From contig JAIBBC010000001.1 in the NCBI GenBank assembly GCA_019694875.1, positions 2,043,799 to 2,107,798 of the forward strand: a stretch of DNA of 64,000 bases, written 5' to 3'. This document shows positions 33,864 to 41,643 of the stretch, one piece after another. The notes under the pieces are model-generated. The model searched no databases, was not told the DNA's origin, and saw nothing but the letters and a program-made list of their open reading frames with translations. A program made the translations under genes and the position numbers. This stretch comes from Cyclobacteriaceae bacterium (GTDB taxonomy: Bacteria; Bacteroidota; Bacteroidia; Cytophagales; Cyclobacteriaceae). Numbering within the stretch: the stretch's first letter is position 1; each line of letters starts with the position of its first letter.

Positions 33864-34478
33864 TCAATGATAAGTTTTCTCCCCGGCTTTAATTTCAACT
33901 GACAGGATGTTTTCCTTCGGTGGAAAAGGACACGAATAATTATCGTTATACGCGCAGTACGGATTATAGGCTTCGTTAAAATCGAGTGTGATAGACGCTG
34001 CACCCGGAACTTTCTTCACATCAAGATACCGCCCGGCTCCGTACGTTTCATTGGCGCTGGTCTTATCCGCGAACGCGAGAAACAAGGTGCCGCGGTATGG
34101 ACCCATATCCATGATTTCAAGAATTAGCAGTTTATTTTTTTCACCATCGAGTTCGAATTCAGCGTATGCATATTCGAGGTAACTTTTTTCACGTCCATCA
34201 CTGGTAGGTAACACTACCGGCTTCTTGGGATTGATCTCTGTAAGCCTGGCATTGATGCGATACCGAGCATCAATCGGAAAATATTTGAGGCCGGTAAACT
34301 CCACGCTGTCGCCAAACGGTGTGTCATCGCCAGAGCGGAAGTTGTTGTCTTTCTCGTTCCTCAATTGTTCAACCCGGGCAATGTAGCCCGCGCTGGTTTC
34401 GTTGCCTGTAAGGGAGTAATACATGCCCGCCAGAACAGCGATAACAACGGTAATCAGAATGATGTTTTTTGTTTTCAT
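33864..34478 (-). CDS. DUF1684 membrane-anchored protein
   Basis: A 204-residue protein with an N-terminal hydrophobic anchor or signal (IILITVVIAVLAGMYYSLTG). The domain matches DUF1684: SGDDTPFGDSVEFTGLKYFP, then SYLEYAYAEFELDGEKNKLL and the conserved end DFNEAYNPYCAYNDNYSCPF with PPKENILSVEIKAGEKTY. The family function is unknown. It lies three bases after the radC stop on the same strand and directly before the DUF1028 gene. Confidence 0.85.
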   Translation of the reverse strand: MKTKNIILITVVIAVLAGMYYSLTGNETSAGYIARVEQLRNEKDNNFRSGDDTPFGDSVEFTGLKYFPIDARYRINARLTEINPKKPVVLPTSDGREKSYLEYAYAEFELDGEKNKLLILEIMDMGPYRGTLFLAFADKTSANETYGAGRYLDVKKVPGAASITLDFNEAYNPYCAYNDNYSCPFPPKENILSVEIKAGEKTYH

Positions 34479-34481
34479 GCG

Positions 34482-35180
34482 TCAGAGCAAACCCGCATCC
34501 GCAAAGCTAAAATAACTTTTGTCACCCACGATAATGTGATCCAGCACCTGTATATCGAGCAGTTTGCCGGATTCTTTTAATTTTTTGGTCAGATCGATAT
34601 CGGCCTGACTGGCGCTCAGATTTCCGGACGGATGATTATGTGCGAGAATGATTCCACTCGCCAGCTCTTCAATCGCGACTTTAAAAATTATTTTAGGATC
34701 GGCTACTGTTCCGGCAACCCCGCCCTGGCTTACCTGATGCTTTTTGATAACGCGGTTAGCGCGATTCAGTAACACAACCCAGAACGCTTCGTGCGGAATG
34801 TCGAGAAGATCGGCTTTCAGCAAATCATACGCATCGGCTGAGCCCATTACCCGCGGGCGCTCTTCGGCCTGAAAATCTTTTCGTCTTCGCCCGAGTTCGA
34901 GTGCGCTGATAATGGTGATGGCTTTCGCTTCACCAATGCCCTTTATTTTGATCAGGTCTTTTACAGACAAGCGGGCAAGTTCATTCAGATCGTTACTAAC
35001 AGCCTGTAAGATATTCTTGGCCAGGTCAACCGCACTGAGTTTGGCAGTTCCGGTCCCCAATAAGATTGCAATCAATTCAGCATCGGATAATGCTGCTTTT
35101 CCTTTGAGTGTAAGTTTCTCACGTGGCCTGTCTTCTGCTGCCCAGTCTTTAATGTTGAGAAAGTCGCTCTTACTATTCAT
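34482..35180 (-). CDS. radC: RadC family JAB1/MPN-domain protein
   Basis: A 232-residue protein. An N-terminal HhH-type segment (LSVKDLIKIKGIGEAKAITI) precedes a C-terminal JAB1 metalloprotease-like domain with the zinc motif HNHPSGNLSASQADIDLT and an upstream Glu. It is annotated as a DNA-repair protein by tradition, but the actual activity is unsettled. The gene sits downstream of rpsT, separated from it by a terminator. Confidence 0.93.
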   Translation of the reverse strand: MNSKSDFLNIKDWAAEDRPREKLTLKGKAALSDAELIAILLGTGTAKLSAVDLAKNILQAVSNDLNELARLSVKDLIKIKGIGEAKAITIISALELGRRRKDFQAEERPRVMGSADAYDLLKADLLDIPHEAFWVVLLNRANRVIKKHQVSQGGVAGTVADPKIIFKVAIEELASGIILAHNHPSGNLSASQADIDLTKKLKESGKLLDIQVLDHIIVGDKSYFSFADAGLL

Positions 35181-35183
35181 CGT

Positions 35184-35223
35184 ATAAAAATAAAAGACCC
35201 GGAGCGTTTTAAAACCCCGGGTC
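35184..35223 (-). terminator. Rho-independent terminator of rpsT
   Basis: On the minus strand GACCCGG (35217-35223) pairs with CCGGGTC (35196-35202) and is followed by TTTTATTTTT. It ends the rpsT transcript before radC. Confidence 0.85.
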
Positions 35224-35253
35224 CCGAATACTTTGTATAGAATGATGCTAAGC

Positions 35254-35508
35254 TTACTTCAGCTTGTTTACAGCTTTTGCAAGTTTTGATTTCTGGTTCG
35301 CAGCTTTTTTCCAGTGGATCACACCCTTCTTCGCGAGCTTATCGATCTGAGCTGAAACAGTTTTCAACTGACCTTCAGCATCAGACTTACCGGTAACAGC
35401 TTTCAGATTCTTGATAGCGGTACGGGTTGTTTTGTGCTGGTAGCGGTTCTTGTCACGCTTGGCTGCGCTTGAACGGATTTTCTTTTCTGCTGACTTGTGA
35501 TTTGCCAT
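35254..35508 (-). CDS. rpsT: Ribosomal protein S20
   Basis: An 84-residue, highly basic protein with the S20 pattern: MANHKSAEKKIRSSAAKRDK, then NRYQHKTTRTAIKNLKAVTG and a C-terminal GVIHWKKAANQKSKLAKAVN. It binds 16S rRNA early in 30S assembly. A -7 box lies 22 bases upstream and a terminator follows, so it is a single-gene transcript. Confidence 0.97.
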   Translation of the reverse strand: MANHKSAEKKIRSSAAKRDKNRYQHKTTRTAIKNLKAVTGKSDAEGQLKTVSAQIDKLAKKGVIHWKKAANQKSKLAKAVNKLK

Positions 35509-35530
35509 GGTTTCTTGATAAAAAGGACTG

Positions 35531-35538
35531 CAAAGGTA
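35531..35538 (-). promoter_or_regulatory. Bacteroidota -7 box for rpsT
   Basis: On the minus strand the sequence reads TACCTTTG, a full TAnnTTTG match, 22 bases before the rpsT ATG. The -33 TTTG is not obvious. Confidence 0.5.
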
Positions 35539-35595
35539 GCGAAAGATTTCACATTTCGGATTCTGCGTTTGAGATTTTTAGAGTCCTATATTCTC

Positions 35596-36567
35596 ATGAT
35601 GCGAAAAGGCCTTTTTTTATTGATTTTACCGGTTTTTGCCGGACTTTTCTTTGGCGCGTGGGGATTTTATGGTCACCAGCAAATCAATCGTCTGGCGGTG
35701 TTCACGCTGCCTCCCGACATGATCGGGTTCTACAAAAAGAACATCCGTTATATCTCTGAGGCGGCCGTTAACCCCGACCGCAGGCGATACACCGTGGCAG
35801 ATGAAGCCGCCCGGCACTATCTCGATGTTGACCATTATGGCGACAGCGCCCTGTTTACAATGCCGCGCTACTGGAAAGATGCAGTAGCAAAATACTCAGA
35901 AGATACGCTGAAAGCCTATGGTATAGTGCCCTGGCATATTAACACCATGTATTATCGGCTGAAGGAAGCCTTTATGCTTGGCGATCCGGCAAAAATTCTG
36001 TTCAACTCTGCGGAGCTCGGTCATTACATAGCAGATGCGCACGTGCCGCTTCACACAACCGAAAACTATAACGGCCAGTTAACGGGACAGGAGGGAATAC
36101 ATGGATTCTGGGAGTCGCGATTGCCGGAGTTGTTCGCGGGCAATTATGACTTTTTTACAGGGCGAGCGGAGTATATCGCAAATCCACAGCTCGCGGCATG
36201 GAAAGCTGTAGAAGGTTCGCATGTTCATCTTGATTCTGTATTGCTGCTCGAAAAACAACTGAGCCAAAAATTCGGTGAGAAAAAGTTTTCGTTCGAAACT
36301 AAAGGAAAGCAAACGATTAAAGTCTATTCGGTGGAGTTTTCCGCTGCGTATCATAAAGCATTGAAAGGGATGGTGGAAAAACGCATGCGCGATGCGATAA
36401 AAATGGTTGGTGATTTCTGGTACACCGCCTGGGTAGATGCCGGTCAGCCGGATTTGAAAGAATTAATTGATTACACTCCCACCGAGGCGGAACTGGCGCA
36501 GCGAAAGAGAAATCTTGACGATTGGAAGGAGCAGCGATTTAACGTGCGACCGGAGGGGGATGAATAA
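35596..36567 (+). CDS. S1/P1-nuclease-like zinc-dependent hydrolase
   Basis: About 323 residues from the ATG at 35596 (or 35599), chosen because the helix RKGLFLLILPVFAGLFFGAW then works as a signal or anchor. The body has the three-zinc fold of S1/P1 nucleases and phospholipase C: WGFYGHQQINRLAV near the mature N-terminus, HYLDVDHY, HIADAHVPLHTTE-type ligands in ELGHYIADAHVPLHTTENYN, and GIHGFWES. It would be a secreted phosphodiesterase; whether the substrate is nucleic acid or lipid cannot be told. It is divergent from rpsT. Confidence 0.83.
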   Translation: MMRKGLFLLILPVFAGLFFGAWGFYGHQQINRLAVFTLPPDMIGFYKKNIRYISEAAVNPDRRRYTVADEAARHYLDVDHYGDSALFTMPRYWKDAVAKYSEDTLKAYGIVPWHINTMYYRLKEAFMLGDPAKILFNSAELGHYIADAHVPLHTTENYNGQLTGQEGIHGFWESRLPELFAGNYDFFTGRAEYIANPQLAAWKAVEGSHVHLDSVLLLEKQLSQKFGEKKFSFETKGKQTIKVYSVEFSAAYHKALKGMVEKRMRDAIKMVGDFWYTAWVDAGQPDLKELIDYTPTEAELAQRKRNLDDWKEQRFNVRPEGDE

Positions 36568-36609
36568 AAAAATTCCGGGCCGGAATTTTTAGACCCCAAG
36601 CCCGGAATT
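36566..36609. terminator. Nested bidirectional terminator hairpins
   Basis: Two alternative hairpins overlap: AAAAATTCCG/CGGAATTTTT (36566-36590, loop GGC) and AATTCCGGGC/GCCCGGAATT (36571-36580 with 36600-36609). They lie between two convergent genes and have T or A runs on both sides, so they can end transcription from either direction. Confidence 0.75.
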
Positions 36610-36633
36610 ATATAGAAATGATGAAGATCAAAT

Positions 36634-37644
36634 TTACTGGATCGGATAGTAAACCTCCGTCACCCATGCAGCGGTATCTTTTTCCACCATCGGATCGGTG
36701 ATGTACATTTCCCACGGAGCGCCAGCCATTGTTAACTTTTTGAGTTCGATGTACTTGTTGAGTTCCATGTGTGTGGTTTCGAGGCCGCGATAATCTCCAT
36801 GATGTACGGCCTTCACTGCTTTGCCAGCGGGTATCTGCTGAATCTTATACTTTGCCGGAACTTTCGCTTTTTCATCAACCGGAAGGGCGCAAACCATTTC
36901 CATTTGTTTGGCAGCTTCATCCCATTTTGTGTACAGGCAGAACGCTGCACCTGTAACCTGAACTTTAGCTTTGGTCAGGTCATTCATCAATTGCCCGAAT
37001 GCTTTACCCATTTGTGCATTCATCGCGGCTTCATCTTCTGTGCTCAAGGTCCCGCTTGGAATACCCACGTAGTTGATCGCAGCGGTGGTGGTCTCTGTGA
37101 TTTCTTCGGTGAACTTAGGTTTTGCTTCTGCGCGTTCTTTTATGCGTGCCAGACCGTAGTCAAATGCTCTTTCAATTTCACCTTTCATGAACACGCTGAA
37201 CCAGCGGCCAATTGGATTCATTCCGTTGTCGAACGAAAAGTTCATCGTTGCTTTTGTGCCCTCGCCCTCGGGTTCAACAGTGTACAAACCTTTTGCTGTA
37301 CCGCTGCCGGTAAACTCAATGTCGCTGGCTACCGATTTGTTCGGAATACTCTCTGTTATGGTAATGGTTCCCTTGCCGGTGTTCTTTCCATCCCAGGTAT
37401 AGCTTGCACCGGTGCCGGCACTTTTTTCACCATAGGTGATGGTTGCTTCGCCCGGTTTATCGAGCGTACTCCAGTACTGCCATTCCTGCCATTTTTTGAG
37501 GTCGTTAAATTCATCAAAAACGGCTTCTGCGGAAGCGTTAATTACGGTGCTTCGCGTTACTTCCATTTTCCCGGGAAGCAGGAAGCCAATCAGCAACAGT
37601 GCTATAATCAGCACAGCAAGTCCGATCAGAATTTTCTTCAGCAT
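36634..37644 (-). CDS. SRPBCC plus GyrI-like effector-binding protein
   Basis: A 336-residue protein. An N-terminal membrane helix (KILIGLAVLIIALLLIGFLL) is followed by an SRPBCC domain (residues 30-160, TRSTVINASAEAVFDEFNDL, WQYWSTLDKPGEATITYGEK). The C-terminal part (about 185-336) is a GyrI/AraC-effector-like domain with AAINYVGIPSG, then FCLYTKWDEAAKQMEMVCAL and AVKAVHHGDYRGLETTHMEL. Such two-domain proteins are common in Bacteroidota; both halves are ligand-binding folds. No DNA-binding domain is present. Specific function unknown. Confidence 0.87.
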   Translation of the reverse strand: MLKKILIGLAVLIIALLLIGFLLPGKMEVTRSTVINASAEAVFDEFNDLKKWQEWQYWSTLDKPGEATITYGEKSAGTGASYTWDGKNTGKGTITITESIPNKSVASDIEFTGSGTAKGLYTVEPEGEGTKATMNFSFDNGMNPIGRWFSVFMKGEIERAFDYGLARIKERAEAKPKFTEEITETTTAAINYVGIPSGTLSTEDEAAMNAQMGKAFGQLMNDLTKAKVQVTGAAFCLYTKWDEAAKQMEMVCALPVDEKAKVPAKYKIQQIPAGKAVKAVHHGDYRGLETTHMELNKYIELKKLTMAGAPWEMYITDPMVEKDTAAWVTEVYYPIQ

Positions 37645-37781
37645 AATTGATAAAGTTTGGTTTATGTGTTTTTAATGTGTTTTCGGGTGCGCGTAGGCCA
37701 ATTTACTAAAAAATATACCTTTCAAACGATTGAAATTATGTCTGAAAAGTGTAAAATTTAAGGAACTAAACCCTTGAGCCT

Positions 37782-38240
37782 ATGATCATTTTCAACGACC
37801 CGAAGAGAATTCCGGAAGACTATGGCATTCGGATAGCCATTGGGGTTATCGCCTTTTTCCTGTTGATGAAGTTCACAGGGTTCTTCCATGTGGTTGAGCT
37901 GCGAATGCTGAACATTTTTATTCTCGTAGCGGGAATCTATCTCGCACTTCGGAAATTCAAGGAAACCCACGGAAAGCACATTAATTACTTCAGGGCATTG
38001 GTTGTGGGCGTGGTAACTGGAGCGGTCGGTTCAATCCTGTTTGCAGTGTTCCTGTTTATTTATGTTCATATCGACTCCGACTTCATGGTATGGCTTCAGC
38101 AAAATGAGCCGATGGGCAGATTTTTGAACCCGTACATTGTTTCATTTATCGTGGCGCTGGAAGGTTTGTTTTCTGGTCTGCTGGTGACATTCGTGCTGAT
38201 CAACTATCTGCAAACAGACGAGCCAACCGAAACGACATAA
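37782..38240 (+). CDS. DUF4199-like membrane protein
   Basis: A 152-residue membrane protein with four helices, near residues 19-35, 42-58, 74-95 and 118-140. The loop after the second helix has YLALRKFKETHGKHINYFRA, similar in position to the loop of the two DUF4199 proteins near 16 kb. Function unknown. A terminator follows its stop. The 137 bases upstream hold no other clear feature. Confidence 0.72.
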   Translation: MIIFNDPKRIPEDYGIRIAIGVIAFFLLMKFTGFFHVVELRMLNIFILVAGIYLALRKFKETHGKHINYFRALVVGVVTGAVGSILFAVFLFIYVHIDSDFMVWLQQNEPMGRFLNPYIVSFIVALEGLFSGLLVTFVLINYLQTDEPTETT

Positions 38241-38264
38241 TCGTTACCTTTTATAAAATACCAT

Positions 38265-38304
38265 AAACCTGTTGCGCATAAACCGTGACAGGTTTTTTAT
38301 TTTT
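38265..38304 (+). terminator. Rho-independent terminator
   Basis: AAACCTGT (38265-38272) pairs with ACAGGTTT (38288-38295), followed by a T-rich tract. It sets the limit for the next gene's start, since the upstream in-frame codons lie inside the hairpin. Confidence 0.8.
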
Positions 38305-38320
38305 GAGCAAAATCATCTTC

Positions 38321-39619
38321 ATGCGGTATAAGCAAATCAATAAGTCGCTTTTTGTTAACAACCGGAAACGGCTCGCGAGCGAATTGAAGCCCGGTTCGGT
38401 GGCAGTATTCAATTCGAACGACATCATGCCCACCAACGCTGACGGAACCATGCGCTTCCGCCAGAACAGTGATTTGTTTTACCTGACGGGTGTCGACCAG
38501 GAAGAAACAATTCTTTTGCTGTTCCCCGATCATCCTGAAAAGAAATTCCGGGAGGTGTTATTTCTGCGCGAAACGAGCGAACTGATCGCCACATGGGAAG
38601 GTCACAAGTTAACCAAGGATGAAGCACGTGCGCTTAGCGGAATTGAAACGATTCTCTGGACAACCGATTTTCATCGCGTGTTGAACACTGCGTTAACGAT
38701 GGGGGGTGCAGAATTCATTTATCTGAATACGAATGAGCACTATCGCGCGGAGGTTGCTGTTGAAACCCGTGATTCACGATTCATTCAGTGGTGTAGGGAA
38801 AAGTATCCATTGCATAAGTATGAACGGGTAGCGCCCATCATGTCGAAGTTGCGGGCGGTAAAATCAAAAGAAGAACTTGATCAGATGCAGGCAGCGTGCG
38901 ACATCACCAATAAGGCGTTCAGAAGAGTGTTAAGGTTCGTGAAGCCGGGTGTGAAGGAATATGAAATTGAAGCTGAATTTATACACGAGTTTTTAAGAAA
39001 CGGTTCGCGCGGGTTTGCGTATGAGCCGATTATTGCCAGCGGTGCGAATTCATGCGTGCTGCATTACGTTGAAAACAATAAAGCCTGCAAGGCCGGAGAT
39101 GTATTACTGCTGGATGTAGGTGCAGAGTACGGAAATTACAATGCCGATATGACGCGCACGATTCCGGTTAACGGCAAGTTTACCAAGCGCCAGAAGGATG
39201 TGTATGATGCCGTGCTGCGCATTAAGCGTGCCGCAATGAAGTTGCTTAAACCCGGAGTGCTGTACTACGATTATCACAAAGAAGTGCAAAAAATTACGGA
39301 AGCTGAGTTAATCAGGCTCAAGCTGATTGATAAAGCGGATATCAAAAATCAGAACCCGGCCAAACCATTGTTCATGAAATACTTCATGCATGGAACCGGC
39401 CATCATTTAGGCCTGGATGTTCACGATACCGGTAACATGTACAGCAAAATGCAGTTGGGCATGGTGTGGACGGTTGAGCCGGGTATTTATATCAAGGAAG
39501 AAGGCCTGGGTGTGCGACTGGAAAACAACGTTGTGATTGAAAAGAACGGTGTTCGTGACCTGATGAAGAACATCCCGATTGAAGCGGAAGAGATTGAAGA
39601 TTTAATGAATTCGAAATGA
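38321..39619 (+). CDS. pepP: Xaa-Pro aminopeptidase (aminopeptidase P)
   Basis: A 432-residue M24 metallopeptidase starting at the ATG at 38321. The N-terminal domain (residues 1-170) contains RKRLASELKPGSVAVF and the FRQNSDLFYLTGVDQEET segment. The catalytic domain has LLDVGAEYGNYNADMTRTIP (metal Asp pair), HGTGHHLGLDVHD (metal His) and EPGIYIKEEGLG and VRLENNVVI (Glu ligands). It removes N-terminal residues before proline in the cytoplasm. The stop overlaps the RidA-family gene by four bases. Confidence 0.94.
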   Translation: MRYKQINKSLFVNNRKRLASELKPGSVAVFNSNDIMPTNADGTMRFRQNSDLFYLTGVDQEETILLLFPDHPEKKFREVLFLRETSELIATWEGHKLTKDEARALSGIETILWTTDFHRVLNTALTMGGAEFIYLNTNEHYRAEVAVETRDSRFIQWCREKYPLHKYERVAPIMSKLRAVKSKEELDQMQAACDITNKAFRRVLRFVKPGVKEYEIEAEFIHEFLRNGSRGFAYEPIIASGANSCVLHYVENNKACKAGDVLLLDVGAEYGNYNADMTRTIPVNGKFTKRQKDVYDAVLRIKRAAMKLLKPGVLYYDYHKEVQKITEAELIRLKLIDKADIKNQNPAKPLFMKYFMHGTGHHLGLDVHDTGNMYSKMQLGMVWTVEPGIYIKEEGLGVRLENNVVIEKNGVRDLMKNIPIEAEEIEDLMNSK

Positions 39620-40026
39620 GTACACTCAATTCCGATAAGGCCCCTGAACCGGTTGGTGCATATCCGCATGCACGCAAGGTTGGTAACTTGCTTTTTTTAA
39701 GCGGTGTTGGTCCGCGAAAGCGTGGCTCGAAAGAAATTCCCGGGGTGATACTCGATGCGCAGGGTAACATTGTTTCGTACGACATTGAACAGCAATGTCA
39801 TTCCGTATTTCAGAACGTCCGGTATGTGCTGGAGGCTTCCGGATCGAAGTGGGAAAATTTGGTGGATGTGACGGTGTTTCTCACGAATATGAAAAAGGAC
39901 TTTCCGGTCTTCAATAAAATTTACGCAGAATACTTTAAGGAAAACCAACCGTGCCGCACAACCATCGAAATCAACGCCTTGCCAACTCCGATTGCGATTG
40001 AATTAAAATGTATTGCAACGATATAA
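39616..40026 (+). CDS. RidA-family protein
   Basis: A 136-residue RidA/YjgF-fold protein, with APEPVGAYPHARKVGNLLFL at the start, LFLSGVGPRK, then QCHSVFQNVRYVLEASGSKW and the end PCRTTIEINALPTPIAIELK, where the Arg binds the substrate carboxylate. The longer insert after LSGVGP fits the 2-aminomuconate-deaminase-like subgroup. Family members hydrolyse reactive enamines. It is coupled to pepP by a four-base overlap; a terminator lies between it and the convergent HesB gene. Confidence 0.9.
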   Translation: MSTLNSDKAPEPVGAYPHARKVGNLLFLSGVGPRKRGSKEIPGVILDAQGNIVSYDIEQQCHSVFQNVRYVLEASGSKWENLVDVTVFLTNMKKDFPVFNKIYAEYFKENQPCRTTIEINALPTPIAIELKCIATI

Positions 40027-40063
40027 CTTTCGAAGCAATGTTCGGTAAGTCTGAATGAAATGT

Positions 40064-40083
40064 AAGACGCAATGTTGCGTCTT
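40064..40083. terminator. Bidirectional terminator hairpin
   Basis: AAGACGCAA (40064-40072) pairs with TTGCGTCTT (40075-40083) around a tight loop, between convergent genes. The distal T run is short, so strength is uncertain. Confidence 0.6.
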
Positions 40084-40095
40084 TGTGTATTAATC

Positions 40096-40425
40096 CTAAA
40101 CCGCGAAGCTTTCACCGCAACCACAGGTACGGGTTGCATTTGGGTTAATGAATTGAAATCCTTTTCCGTTAAGTCCATCCGAGAAATCAAGCACGGTTCC
40201 TAACAGGTACAGCAAACTCTTTTTGTCGACAAGAATTTTAACACCCTTGTCTTCAAATACCTGGTCGGCAGGATTGATCTTGTCATCGAAATCCAGATCG
40301 TACATCAACCCGGAGCAGCCACCGCCTTTCACAGAAACACGCACATTGTGAGTGGAGGGCGTACGGCCATCTGCCAGCAACAATTCACTGATTTTATCTT
40401 TCGCTTTATCGGTAACGGTAATCAT
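40096..40425 (-). CDS. Iron-sulfur cluster assembly protein, HesB/IscA family
   Basis: A 109-residue A-type carrier protein. The three conserved cysteines are visible: one in VKGGGCSGLMYDLDF and two in the C-terminal TRTCGCGESFAV. The body has LLADGRTPSTHNVRVSVKGG and KILVDKKSLLYLLGTVLDFS. Such proteins hold and pass Fe-S clusters to apo-enzymes. A conserved hypothetical gene lies four bases upstream on the same strand. Confidence 0.93.
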   Translation of the reverse strand: MITVTDKAKDKISELLLADGRTPSTHNVRVSVKGGGCSGLMYDLDFDDKINPADQVFEDKGVKILVDKKSLLYLLGTVLDFSDGLNGKGFQFINPNATRTCGCGESFAV

Positions 40426-40429
40426 AACC

Positions 40430-40840
40430 TTATGATATCGGGTTCAATACAACACTAAAAACAGTAATGGTGTTCATGTCGCGGCCATAATACAGTTTCT
40501 GCAGAGCATCCATGATATTACCTGCCTTAAAGTAGGACGTATGAAGTTCTTTATCGCCCTTGGCCACCCACTGAATGGTATAACTGTTTTCTTTCTCTTT
40601 ATAATTCTGAACGTAGTTCAGCATTTTGCGCAATGCATCAAGCTTATCGATTCCGGTTTCGGAATGAAACAGGAAAGCCTGCTTGTGGCGCGGGTTAACG
40701 GTGATCAAATCGAGCTTAACCTTGCCATCCGCCAATGCGTATTCAAAAACCAAATCCGAGGTTCTTGTGCCCAGGTAATCCTTTATCTCCTGCTGAATGC
40801 GGGCTGCCTCTACGTGAATTTCGCTGTTCGTTTCGATCAT
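40430..40840 (-). CDS. Conserved hypothetical protein
   Basis: A 136-residue soluble protein with an alpha/beta pattern: an N-terminal helix (SEIHVEAARIQQEIKDYLGT), strands around LVFEYALADGKVKLDLITVN and the C-terminal MNTITVFSVVLNPIS. No domain is recognised. It is four bases upstream of the HesB/IscA-type gene, so probably co-transcribed with it and possibly linked to Fe-S work, though the sequence does not show that. Confidence 0.75.
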   Translation of the reverse strand: MIETNSEIHVEAARIQQEIKDYLGTRTSDLVFEYALADGKVKLDLITVNPRHKQAFLFHSETGIDKLDALRKMLNYVQNYKEKENSYTIQWVAKGDKELHTSYFKAGNIMDALQKLYYGRDMNTITVFSVVLNPIS

Positions 40841-40914
40841 TTTACCTCAGATTCATGGTTTGAAACTTTCATTACCCTCAAAAAGTTCTCATTTTCCCGA
40901 CAAATTTAGCAATT

Positions 40915-41319
40915 ATGGAAAAACTCGAGCACATCGGCATTGCCGTGAAAAATCTCGGTCAGGCCAATGCATTGTTTGAAAGGCTTTTGGGCAAGGCTCA
41001 TTATAAAATTGAGGAGGTTGCCAGCGAGGGCGTACGTACGTCATTCTTCGAAGTGAATGGTGTAAAAATCGAGTTGCTGGAGGCCAGTTCATCCAATTCA
41101 CCGATAGCTAAATTTATCGACAAACGGGGTGAGGGTATTCATCATCTCGCATTTGAAGTTGCTGATATCAAACAATCCATCGAGCACTACAAACAACAAG
41201 GGTTCGAGCTTATTAACGCGGAAGCAAAGAAGGGCGCAGATAACAAAATGATTTGCTTTCTGCACCCTAAATCAACCGGTGGAGTTTTAATCGAGTTGTG
41301 CCAGGAGCTTCCTAAATAA
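40915..41319 (+). CDS. mce: Methylmalonyl-CoA epimerase
   Basis: A 134-residue VOC-fold protein. It opens with MEKLEHIGIAVKNLGQANAL and holds the metal ligands His (HIGIA), His (GIHHLAFEV) and Glu at the C-terminus (GGVLIELCQ). It interconverts the two epimers of methylmalonyl-CoA in propionate metabolism. It is divergent from the hypothetical/HesB genes. Confidence 0.93.
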   Translation: MEKLEHIGIAVKNLGQANALFERLLGKAHYKIEEVASEGVRTSFFEVNGVKIELLEASSSNSPIAKFIDKRGEGIHHLAFEVADIKQSIEHYKQQGFELINAEAKKGADNKMICFLHPKSTGGVLIELCQELPK

Positions 41320-41350
41320 ACCCTGTTCGCCCGCCAGAACATTCGCCACG

Positions 41351-41509
41351 TTAGAACTTAGGTTTCGGCACATCCTTTTGTCCGAATTGTACTGCGTTAT
41401 AATATTTTAGTTTGCGCTTACCCTCGCGTGTTTCGTAATACGACTTTTGGGTTGCGCAGGATGAAAGAACGATTATTGCCACAATAGAAACCGAAATCAG
41501 CCTTCTCAT
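41351..41509 (-). CDS. Small lipoprotein, 52 residues
   Basis: A short minus-strand frame from the ATG at 41509 to a TAA at 41351. The N-terminus MRRLISVSIVAIIVLSSC is a complete lipoprotein signal with the lipobox LSSC and Cys at position 18. The mature part is basic and Tyr/Lys-rich (TQKSYYETREGKRKLKYYNA) and ends in KDVPKPKF. It lies in the roughly 320-base gap between mce and thiL and is convergent with mce. No family is known to me. Confidence 0.7.
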   Translation of the reverse strand: MRRLISVSIVAIIVLSSCATQKSYYETREGKRKLKYYNAVQFGQKDVPKPKF

Positions 41510-41582
41510 ATCAGTACGGGTTTGTTGCTTGTGTATTGATACTTGGGTAACCTGAGAAGGCGCTGAAATTGGTCGAGAATCG

Positions 41583-41590
41583 TATTTTTG
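41583..41590 (+). promoter_or_regulatory. Bacteroidota -7 box for thiL
   Basis: TATTTTTG is a full TAnnTTTG match; the transcript would begin near 41597, which supports the ATG at 41623 or 41644 rather than the upstream in-frame start. Confidence 0.45.
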
Positions 41591-41643
41591 CCTGCCAAAC
41601 CGTCTGCGCTGTCGCTGAAGGGATGGTTACAACGACAACCGGT

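Noticed and set aside
36769-37650. 293-residue plus-strand frame rich in Cys and Phe
   Set aside because: It is the complement of the SRPBCC/GyrI-like gene, and the composition is typical of an antisense shadow.
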